Shown in pieces: positions 57,705 through 64,000 of a stretch of DNA of 64,000 nt. Location of the stretch: the NCBI RefSeq assembly GCF_007856155.1, contig NZ_CP042266.1, forward strand, positions 1,860,001 to 1,924,000, in the 5' to 3' direction. Source of the stretch: Streptomyces qinzhouensis (GTDB lineage Bacteria; Actinomycetota; Actinomycetes; Streptomycetales; Streptomycetaceae). The notes under the pieces were generated by a model. The model did not search any database. It saw nothing but the letters and a program-made list of their open reading frames with translations, and was not told where the DNA came from. Position numbers and translations under genes: made by a program. The first letter of the stretch is position 1. Each line of letters opens with the position of its first letter.

Positions 57705-58562
57705 CTAGGTCGCGGGGGTGTGGCCGCCGCCCCGTACCGTCGAGTGCAGTACGGCTTCGGCGACCGCGTCCGGCCGGTCCAGCATCATCAGATGACCGGC
57801 GGGACCGGTCTCCCGGAAACGGGCTCCCAGCAGCAGGGCGAGGGCCCGTTGGCGGGCGGTCCAGCGGCGGCCGCCGGCGGTCGCGGCGAGGACGGTGACC
57901 GGCGCACCCGGCGGCAGCGGGCGGCGCTCGCGCAGGGCGAGGAGCTCGGCGGCGACGGCCCGGTAGTGGGCGTTCTCCAGCAGCGCGCCGCGCAGCACGC
58001 GGGTGGTGCCGTAGACGGCCCGGACCAGATCGGCCGGGGCCGGGTCGGGGCCGCCGGACCGCGAGAGCCGGATCGCGAGTCTGCGGACGGGCGGCCCGAA
58101 GGCGGCCGGTACCCCGAAGGCGCCCAGCGCCGCACCGGCCGCCCGGGCGGCCGCGGTGCGCACGGCGGGCGCCGCCGGGGCGGCGGCGTGTTCCTCGACG
58201 CTGGAGTCGACGAGGACGAGACCGGTGGTACGGCCCGGATGGAGCCGGGCGAACGCCTCGGCGTGGAATCCGGCGATCGAGTGACCGACGACGGTGGCGG
58301 GGCGGTCCCGCAGCCCGGCCGCGTCGAGGACCGCGGCGATCCGGTGGGCCTCCCCGGCGGCCGTGGGCGCGGCGGGGGCGGCCCCGCTCAGCCCGTGCCC
58401 GGGGCGGTCGAAGCGGACGACGGTACGGTGCGGGGCGAGCAGCGGTACGACGGGCGCCCAGTCGAACCAGGCGAGACCGAGTCCGGTGCTGAGTACACAG
58501 ACGGGCCCGCTGCCCTCCACGACCACATGGTGCGGAACTCCGCCGATCCGTACGAACCTCAC
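57705..58562 (-). CDS. Alpha/beta-hydrolase fold protein
   Basis: 285 residues from the GTG overlapping the DUF998 stop. Alpha/beta-hydrolase features: GPVCVLSTGLGLAWFDW (oxyanion region), RPGHGLSG, nucleophile elbow VVGHSIAGFHAE near residue 93, LVLVDSSVEEH and a late PAGHLMMLDRPD with the catalytic His. No signal peptide. The substrate is unknown. Coupled to a DUF998 membrane gene. Confidence 0.83.
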   Translation of the reverse strand: MRFVRIGGVPHHVVVEGSGPVCVLSTGLGLAWFDWAPVVPLLAPHRTVVRFDRPGHGLSGAAPAAPTAAGEAHRIAAVLDAAGLRDRPATVVGHSIAGFHAEAFARLHPGRTTGLVLVDSSVEEHAAAPAAPAVRTAAARAAGAALGAFGVPAAFGPPVRRLAIRLSRSGGPDPAPADLVRAVYGTTRVLRGALLENAHYRAVAAELLALRERRPLPPGAPVTVLAATAGGRRWTARQRALALLLGARFRETGPAGHLMMLDRPDAVAEAVLHSTVRGGGHTPAT

Positions 58563-59323
58563 CCTGCCACCGCCTCCGGCCGTCCCGTACCGCCCGCGCT
58601 CCGCGGGTCCGTCGTGCGCTCCGTGTCCTCCCGGTCCCGGCGCTCCCGATTCGGTGACCGCCGTGTCTCCCGGGCCACCGACAGCGCGAGCAGTCCCAGC
58701 CAGACTGCCACGAAGAACACCTGGAGCCGCTGCCCGGCGCCCAGTGCCCAGGTGCCGTTCCCGGCTTCGAAGGCGGCGATCGACGCCAGGGTCCAGCCGG
58801 TCACCAGCAGTTCCAGGGCGACGAGCAGCGGGCCGAACCGGGCCAGTTCGGGCCAGCGGCCGTAGCGGCGGGCGGCCACGGTGAGGGCGACGATCCCGAC
58901 CAGGGCGCCGGTCATGGCGAGGGAGCTGCTGACGGCGTGCGCGGTGTGGGTGGCGGGGACCAGGCCCGCGGTCTCGCGGGCGGCGCACTCGGGGTCTGCG
59001 GTGGGTGTGCAGCTCAGGGGCAGCCGGGAGTCGACCGCGGTCGCCGCGCCGAAGAACATGACACCCGCCCAGCCGATCACGGTCCAGGGCCGGCGCGGCG
59101 CGTGCCGGGCGCGCAGGGTGTGGGCGAGGGCGAGGGCGGCGCCCGCGCACACCAGCGATCCGGCGGCCAGGTCGGTGGCCCGGAAGAGCCCGCCGAACGG
59201 CTGGTCCTGGGCCGCGAGTTCGCTGACGTAGGTCCGCACCGGGTCGAGCCCGGTCGACAGGACGACTTCCAGGAGCCACGCGGTGTAGACGAGGGCGCCG
59301 ATGGCTATGAGTGCGGCGGTCAT
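58559..59323 (-). CDS. DUF998 family membrane protein
   Basis: 254 residues from the ATG at 59323. Six or so transmembrane helices (IAIGALVYTAWLLEVVL; LAAGSLVCAGAALALAHTL; WTVIGWAGVMFFGAATA; SLAMTGALVGIVALTV), then a hydrophilic Arg/Asp-rich tail. The VSELAAQDQPFGGLFRATD segment after helix 1 is characteristic of DUF998. Function unassigned. It is divergent from the DUF6153 gene, and a CsoR-like palindrome lies between them. Confidence 0.82.
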   Translation of the reverse strand: MTAALIAIGALVYTAWLLEVVLSTGLDPVRTYVSELAAQDQPFGGLFRATDLAAGSLVCAGAALALAHTLRARHAPRRPWTVIGWAGVMFFGAATAVDSRLPLSCTPTADPECAARETAGLVPATHTAHAVSSSLAMTGALVGIVALTVAARRYGRWPELARFGPLLVALELLVTGWTLASIAAFEAGNGTWALGAGQRLQVFFVAVWLGLLALSVARETRRSPNRERRDREDTERTTDPRSAGGTGRPEAVAG

Positions 59324-59375
59324 CAGTCCATGATCTCGCACACCTGACCGGTTCTTTCCCGATAGCCGTATCGTA

Positions 59376-59394
59376 TACCCGGTGGGGGTAGTAT
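59376..59394. promoter_or_regulatory. CsoR-like operator and DUF6153 promoter
   Basis: TACCC (59376-59380), spacer GGTGG, GGGTA (59386-59390) within the longer run ATACCCGGTGGGGGTAGTAT. G/C tracts flanked by TA/AT are the hallmark of CsoR copper-sensor operators in Streptomyces. The right arm overlaps a TAGTAT -10 (59389-59394) 7 nt before the ATG at 59402. Confidence 0.55.
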
Positions 59395-59401
59395 GCGGAT
59401 C

Positions 59402-59908
59402 ATGGTGAAGGCCCAGGGAACGCGGACGGGACGGCTGCTGCTGTTCCTCGCGCTGCTGTTCGGGGTCGTGACCATGCACACCGTGGGTCACCCGTCGTCG
59501 GGCCACACCACGGGCGGCACGGCGGCCCACACCCCGCCGCACACGGATCCGGCCCACGCCGATCCGGCACAGGCCCATCCGCCACAGGCCGATCCGGTGC
59601 ACGCCGATCCGGCGTCCGCGCCGGACGGCGCCCGGCCCGAGACCGCGGCGGACGCGCACCGGACCGCCGGAGTTCCCGTCCTCCAGGACAGCGGGCCCAC
59701 CCCCGGCGTGATGGACCCGACGATGGTCTGTCTCGCCGTGCTCGGCGCGTTCGGGGTCGCGCTGCTGGTCCTCGCGGGGGCCTGGCTGCGGCAGCGCGCG
59801 GCCGCGGCCCTCGCCCTCGTGGGCGGTACGGCCGCCGGTGCCCGGGCCGGGCCCCGGCCCCCGCCGCCCCGCATACGTCTCGCACAGCTTTCGGTCCTGC
59901 GGATCTAG
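59402..59908 (+). CDS. DUF6153 membrane protein
   Basis: 168 residues. The ATG at 59402 is chosen because a -10 ends 7 nt upstream; an ATG at 59393 lies inside that -10. N-terminal TGRLLLFLALLFGVVTMHTVGHPSS matches DUF6153, followed by a His/Asp/Pro-rich extracytoplasmic stretch with repeated ADPAQ/HADP units that could bind metal, a second helix (LAVLGAFGVALLVLAGAWL) and the C-terminus LAQLSVLRI. With the CsoR-like operator and the oxidase gene 98 bp downstream it is probably copper-linked. Confidence 0.75.
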   Translation: MVKAQGTRTGRLLLFLALLFGVVTMHTVGHPSSGHTTGGTAAHTPPHTDPAHADPAQAHPPQADPVHADPASAPDGARPETAADAHRTAGVPVLQDSGPTPGVMDPTMVCLAVLGAFGVALLVLAGAWLRQRAAAALALVGGTAAGARAGPRPPPPRIRLAQLSVLRI

Positions 59909-60006
59909 GAACGCGCGGGCCGCCCGTGGAGGGCGGCACACGTGACGGATCCGCGCGGCCCCGCCCGGGGCCGTATCCACAGACCGACAGCACGAGGTGT
60001 ATCCGT

Positions 60007-61665
60007 ATGACCGAGTTCATCCATCGCCGTACCCTTCTGGGCGCTTCGCTCGCCGTGGCCGGTACGGCGGCCCTGGCGGCCTGCTCCGGTTCGGACGGCG
60101 GCCAAGGCGGCGGCCACGCCGGACACAACGGGGGCGGCCAGGGCGGCGGCGCCGCGGGCGCGGGCAGCGCCAAGGGGTTCGTGGCGCCCGACGGCCCGGA
60201 GGTGAAGGCCGCGGAGGCCAAGCGCGGCAAGGGCCCCGAGCGCAAGGTGCGGTTCACCGCCACACCCGCGACCCTCGACCTCGGCGCCGGGGTCACCGCG
60301 AAGAGCTGGGCCTACGGGGACCGGCTGCCCGGCCAGGAGGTACGGGTCACCGCCGGGGACACCCTGGCGCTCACCCTCGCCAACAATCTGCCGGAGTCGA
60401 CGTCCCTGCACTGGCACGGCCTTGCCCTGCGCAACGACATGGACGGGGTGCCCGGGCTGACCCAGGCCCCGGTCAAGGCGGGCGGCACCTTCGACTACCG
60501 CTTCACGGTCGCGCACCCGGGGACCTACTGGTTCCACCCGCACTCGGGCGTCCAGCAGGACCGGGGCCTGTACGCGCCGCTGATCGTCGAGGACCCGAAG
60601 GAGCCGCTGAAGTACGACAAGGAGTGGGTGATCGTCCTCGACGACTGGGTCGACGGGATCGACGGTTCCACTCCCGACGCCGTCCTCACCGAACTCAGCA
60701 AGGGCATGACGAGCGGCGGCGGCCACGAGGGCCACGGCGCGGCCGGAACCACCGCCATGGGCGGCCGGGGCATCGTGTCCGCGGCCCGGCGGCCGGCCGC
60801 CGCGAAGACCCCGGGCCCGGGCGGGGCGGGCCCCTCGCGGATGATGATGGGCGCCAAGAGCGATCTGCTCGGCGGCGACGCGGGCGATGTCGACTACCCC
60901 CACTATCTGATCAACGGCCGGACGGCGAAGGCGCCGGTCTCCTTCGGCGCGAAGCCCGGCGACCGGATCCGGCTGCGGATCATCAACGCGGGCGGTGACA
61001 CGGCCTTCCGGATCGCCCTCGGCGGCCATGAGATGACCGTGACCCACAGCGACGGCTTCCCCGTCGCGCCCGTGAAGACGGACGCGCTGCTGCTGGGCAT
61101 GGGCGAGCGTTACGACGTCGTGGTCACCGCGGGCGACGGGGTCTTTCCGCTGGTGGCGCTCGCCGAGGGCAAGGACACGACGGCGCTGGCCCTGTTCCGT
61201 ACCGGCGGCGGGGCCGCTCCCGCGGCGACCGTACGCCCCGCCGAGCTGACCCGGCGGGTGCTGACCGCGGACAAGCTGCGCGCCGACGCGTCGGTCGCGC
61301 TGCCCGCCCGTAAGCCGGACCGCGAGATCGAGATCGAGCTGACCGGCGGGATGGCGAAGTACGACTGGGCCTTCGACGGCAAGCCGTACACCCCCGACCC
61401 CCGCCACGAGGTCCGGGCCGGGGAGCGGGTCCGGCTGGTGTTCCGCAATCCGACGGAGATGTGGCATCCGCTCCATCTGCACGGCCACACCTTCGCCGTC
61501 GGCGGCACGGCGGGCGGTGCGCGCAAGGACACCGCGGTCATCCTGCCCAACGGCACCCTGACCGCCGACTTCGACGCCGACAACCCGGGGCTGTGGATGA
61601 TCCACTGCCACAACGTCTACCACGCGGAGGCGGGCATGATGACGGTCCTGGGCTACCGGAAGTAA
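60007..61665 (+). CDS. Tat-exported multicopper oxidase (laccase/CueO-like)
   Basis: 552 residues, ATG behind GAGGTG. Tat lipoprotein signal: HRRTLLGASLAVAGTAALAAC (lipidated Cys near residue 25), then a Gly/His-rich linker. Copper motifs in order: LHWHG near 136, YWFHPHSG near 176, HPLHLHGHTF near 486 and HCHNVYHAEAGMM near 532 with the type 1 His-Cys-His and axial Met. Two His/Met-rich stretches (GGHEGHGAAGTTAMGG; SRMMMGAKSD) resemble the extra copper-binding loops of CueO. It oxidises Cu(I) or phenolics on the outer face of the membrane. It probably shares the DUF6153 promoter. Confidence 0.92.
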   Translation: MTEFIHRRTLLGASLAVAGTAALAACSGSDGGQGGGHAGHNGGGQGGGAAGAGSAKGFVAPDGPEVKAAEAKRGKGPERKVRFTATPATLDLGAGVTAKSWAYGDRLPGQEVRVTAGDTLALTLANNLPESTSLHWHGLALRNDMDGVPGLTQAPVKAGGTFDYRFTVAHPGTYWFHPHSGVQQDRGLYAPLIVEDPKEPLKYDKEWVIVLDDWVDGIDGSTPDAVLTELSKGMTSGGGHEGHGAAGTTAMGGRGIVSAARRPAAAKTPGPGGAGPSRMMMGAKSDLLGGDAGDVDYPHYLINGRTAKAPVSFGAKPGDRIRLRIINAGGDTAFRIALGGHEMTVTHSDGFPVAPVKTDALLLGMGERYDVVVTAGDGVFPLVALAEGKDTTALALFRTGGGAAPAATVRPAELTRRVLTADKLRADASVALPARKPDREIEIELTGGMAKYDWAFDGKPYTPDPRHEVRAGERVRLVFRNPTEMWHPLHLHGHTFAVGGTAGGARKDTAVILPNGTLTADFDADNPGLWMIHCHNVYHAEAGMMTVLGYRK

Positions 61666-62148
61666 CGGGGGCGGGCCCGCCGGAGGACCTCCGTCCCGTA
61701 CCAGGGCCCGCCGGGGACCTCCGTTCCGTACCGTCCCGGCCGCCCGGGCGGGTGGCCCCTCGCACCTGCGAAGGCCGGGCCCGGGCGGCCCGTCGCACCC
61801 GGCGCCGGACCCGATCGCGTCCCCGGCGGCCCGGACGGCCCGGGCCGCTTGGGCGGCGTGAGCCGCATGGGCGGCGTCCCCGCCGCCGCGGACACCCCGG
61901 ACGGCCAGGGACCGCCGGGGACCGCGTGGGCCGCGCCCCGGCCCACGAGCGGCCCCCTTCCGCAGCGGGTGCACCGGCCGCACGTGGAGCGGCCGCGCGG
62001 CCGCGCGTCCCCGGCGGGCTCGGACCCGCCGGGGACGCGCCCCGGGCCCACGGACGGGCCCCCTCCACGGCAGGCGCGCGGCCGCGCGTGGGGCGGCCCA
62101 CACCGTACGGCCGGGACATCGCGTCAGAAAGACGATTACACTGGGGCC
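61666..62148. other. Oxidase-nadE intergenic region
   Basis: 483 bp without a convincing gene. Two near-identical copies of a 29-30-bp sequence (61673-61702 and 61704-61732) follow the oxidase stop and could act as its 3' structure. The middle is extremely GC-rich. The nadE promoter -10 TACACT is at 62137-62142. Confidence 0.6.
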
Positions 62149-63906
62149 GTGCCTCAACTACGTCTCGCCCTGAATCAGATCGACGCGACGGTCGGCGACC
62201 TCGGCGGCAACGCCGACGCGGTCGTCCTGCGCACCCGGCAGGCGGCCGAGCGGGGGGCGCATCTCGTGGCCTTCCCCGAGATGATGCTCACCGGCTATCC
62301 CGTCGAGGACCTCGCGCTGCGGTCGTCCTTCGTGGACGCCTCCCGCGCGTCGCTGACGGCCCTCGCGGCCAGGCTGGCGGACGAGGGTCTGGGCGGGGTG
62401 CCGGTGATCGTCGGCTATCTCGACCGCTCCGAGACCGGCCGGCCGAAGTACGGGCAGCCCGCGGGCGCGCCCCGCAACGCGGCGGCCGTCCTCCACGACG
62501 GCCGGGTCGTCCTCGGTTTCGCCAAGCACCATCTGCCGAACTACGGCGTCTTCGACGAGTTCCGGTACTTCGTCCCCGGCGACACCCTGCCGGTGATCCG
62601 GGTACGGGGCGTGGACGTGGCCCTGGCGATCTGCGAGGACCTGTGGCAGGACGGCGGCCGGGTGCCCGCCACCCGCTCCGCCGGGGCCGGACTGCTGATC
62701 TCGATCAACGCTTCGCCGTACGAGCGCGACAAGGACGACACCCGGCTCGACCTGGTGCGCAAGCGTGCCCAGGAGGCGGGCTGCACCGTCGCGTACTGCG
62801 CGACCACCGGCGGCCAGGACGAGCTGGTCTTCGACGGCGACTCCATCGTCGTGGACGCGGCGGGCGAGGTGATCGCCCGGGCCCCGCAGTTCGAGGAGAC
62901 CCTGCTCCTCGTCGACCTCGACCTTCCGGCGGCGGCCGGGGCACCGCCGTCCGGAGTGGTCGACGACGGGCTGCGGATCGACCGTGCCACGGTGTCGGAG
63001 GAGCCGGTTCCGGCGTACGAGCCGGAGTACACCGGGGGGTACGCGGAACGGCTCGACGACGATGCCGAGGTCTACGCGGCGCTCGTCACCGGCCTGCGCG
63101 CCTACACCCTGAAGAACGGCTTCCGTTCGGTTCTGGTGGGCCTCTCCGGCGGTATCGACTCGGCGCTGGTGGCCGCGATCGCCTGCGACGCGCTGGGCGC
63201 GGAGAACGTGTACGGCATCTCCATGCCGTCGAAGTACTCCTCGCAGCACTCCCGGGACGACGCCGCCGAACTGGCCCGCCGTACCGGACTCCACTTCCGT
63301 ACGGTCTCCATCGAGCCGATGTTCGACGCCTATATGGGCTCGCTCGGGCTCACCGGACTGGCCGAGGAGAACCTCCAGTCGCGGCTGCGGGGCACGCTGC
63401 TGATGGCGGTCTCCAACGAGGAGGGCCATATCGTCCTGGCGCCGGGCAACAAGTCCGAGCTGGCGGTGGGCTACTCCACGCTGTACGGCGACTCGGTGGG
63501 CGCGTACGGGCCGATCAAGGACGTCTACAAGTCGACGGTGTTCCGGCTCGCGCGGTGGCGCAACCGGGTCGCCGGTGAGCGCGGCGAGACCCCGCCGATC
63601 CCGGAGGCGTCGATCACCAAGCCGCCGAGCGCGGAGCTGCGCCCCGACCAGGTGGACACCGACTCACTGCCGGACTACGACGTTCTGGACGGGATCCTGG
63701 AGCTGTACGTGGACCGGGACCGCGGCCGGGCGGCGATCGTGGCCGCCGGATACGACGAGGAGCTGGTCACGCGGGTGCTGCGGCTCGTGGACACCGCCGA
63801 GTACAAGCGGCGGCAGTATCCGCCGGGCACCAAGATCTCGGCGAAGGGCTTCGGCAAGGACCGCCGGCTGCCGATCACCAACCGCTGGCGGGAGCACGCC
63901 TCCTGA
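62149..63906 (+). CDS. nadE: Glutamine-dependent NAD+ synthetase
   Basis: 585 residues from a GTG 6 nt after TACACT (probably leaderless). The N-terminal nitrilase/glutaminase domain has the Glu-Lys-Cys triad: VAFPEMMLTGYP (Glu near 44), GFAKHHLPNYG (Lys near 125) and AICEDLW (Cys near 162). The C-terminal synthetase domain has the pyrophosphatase loop GLSGGIDSALVA near 330 and PGNKSELAVGYSTLYGD. It converts nicotinic acid adenine dinucleotide to NAD+ using glutamine nitrogen. The length is that of the long bacterial/eukaryote-like NadE. A terminator follows. Confidence 0.94.
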   Translation: MPQLRLALNQIDATVGDLGGNADAVVLRTRQAAERGAHLVAFPEMMLTGYPVEDLALRSSFVDASRASLTALAARLADEGLGGVPVIVGYLDRSETGRPKYGQPAGAPRNAAAVLHDGRVVLGFAKHHLPNYGVFDEFRYFVPGDTLPVIRVRGVDVALAICEDLWQDGGRVPATRSAGAGLLISINASPYERDKDDTRLDLVRKRAQEAGCTVAYCATTGGQDELVFDGDSIVVDAAGEVIARAPQFEETLLLVDLDLPAAAGAPPSGVVDDGLRIDRATVSEEPVPAYEPEYTGGYAERLDDDAEVYAALVTGLRAYTLKNGFRSVLVGLSGGIDSALVAAIACDALGAENVYGISMPSKYSSQHSRDDAAELARRTGLHFRTVSIEPMFDAYMGSLGLTGLAEENLQSRLRGTLLMAVSNEEGHIVLAPGNKSELAVGYSTLYGDSVGAYGPIKDVYKSTVFRLARWRNRVAGERGETPPIPEASITKPPSAELRPDQVDTDSLPDYDVLDGILELYVDRDRGRAAIVAAGYDEELVTRVLRLVDTAEYKRRQYPPGTKISAKGFGKDRRLPITNRWREHAS

Positions 63907-63952
63907 CCGGGCGCCCGACGGATCCGTACCCCTCTCACCGCCACTCGTCCGT

Positions 63953-63984
63953 ACGCCCCCGATCGCCCCGGCGACCGGGGGCGT
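63953..63984 (+). terminator. Terminator hairpin after nadE
   Basis: A 9-bp perfect stem (63953-63961 with 63976-63984) with an inner TCG/CGA pairing, starting 47 nt after the stop codon. Confidence 0.75.
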
Positions 63985-64000
63985 CGGCGTTCCGCCACAC

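Overview
The window is chromosomal DNA of a high-GC actinomycete, almost certainly Streptomyces or a close relative. The evidence is the very high GC content with strong G/C bias at third codon positions, GTG and TTG starts, many 1-14 nt start/stop overlaps, an AfsR/SARP-type regulator, a Tat-exported GH89 glycosidase, NsdA-like regulators, and a mal locus together with glnE, glnA2 and nadE. From memory these last genes are also neighbours in S. coelicolor. Most of the window is core-like; about 28-38.5 kb looks accessory.

Layout. 0-5.4 kb: a secreted DUF1996 protein, a lipoprotein and a large GH89 alpha-N-acetylglucosaminidase. 5.5-8.4 kb: a coupled pair, PF10118 E/H-rich metalloprotein plus FNR/[2Fe-2S] reductase, followed by a TetR regulator. 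8.5-20.5 kb: maltodextrin utilisation, with a 1787-aa secreted amylopullulanase divergent from malEFG-aglA-malR. Paired CTGCAAG/CTTGCAG boxes mark both promoters. 20.6-28 kb: PAP2 membrane protein, DHA2 MFS exporter divergent from an AfsR/SARP-NB-ARC-TPR regulator, a small secreted protein and a beta-carbonic anhydrase.

28-38.5 kb, accessory: an Erm 23S rRNA methyltransferase with a leader peptide and attenuator-like hairpin. Next are a MurG-like glycosyltransferase and a tightly overlapping rmlB / ATP-grasp / DegT aminotransferase / LMW-phosphatase operon facing it. Two NsdA/TPR-type regulatory proteins follow, and an orphan Imm21 immunity gene lies between two wrecked transposase genes. 38.5-44.6 kb: amidohydrolase + APC permease divergent from a TetR regulator, a small Cys protein, and an ArsR-MFS pair.

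44.7-64 kb: glnE; small enzymes (PPOX, VOC, OsmC, MT0933-like); a PAF-AH-like esterase; a NarL-type two-component system; glnA2 (gamma-glutamylpolyamine synthetase type). Then DUF3105, DUF305 and CBS proteins, a DUF998 + hydrolase pair, a DUF6153 protein with a CsoR-like operator, a Tat multicopper oxidase and glutamine-dependent nadE.

Candidates for undescribed biology, in order: the Erm leader/attenuator; the rmlB-ATP-grasp-DegT-PTP-MurG-like cluster with its structured regulatory region; the PF10118/reductase pair read as a two-component oxygenase; and the copper-type operator locus. No tRNA, rRNA, CRISPR array or intact insertion sequence was seen.
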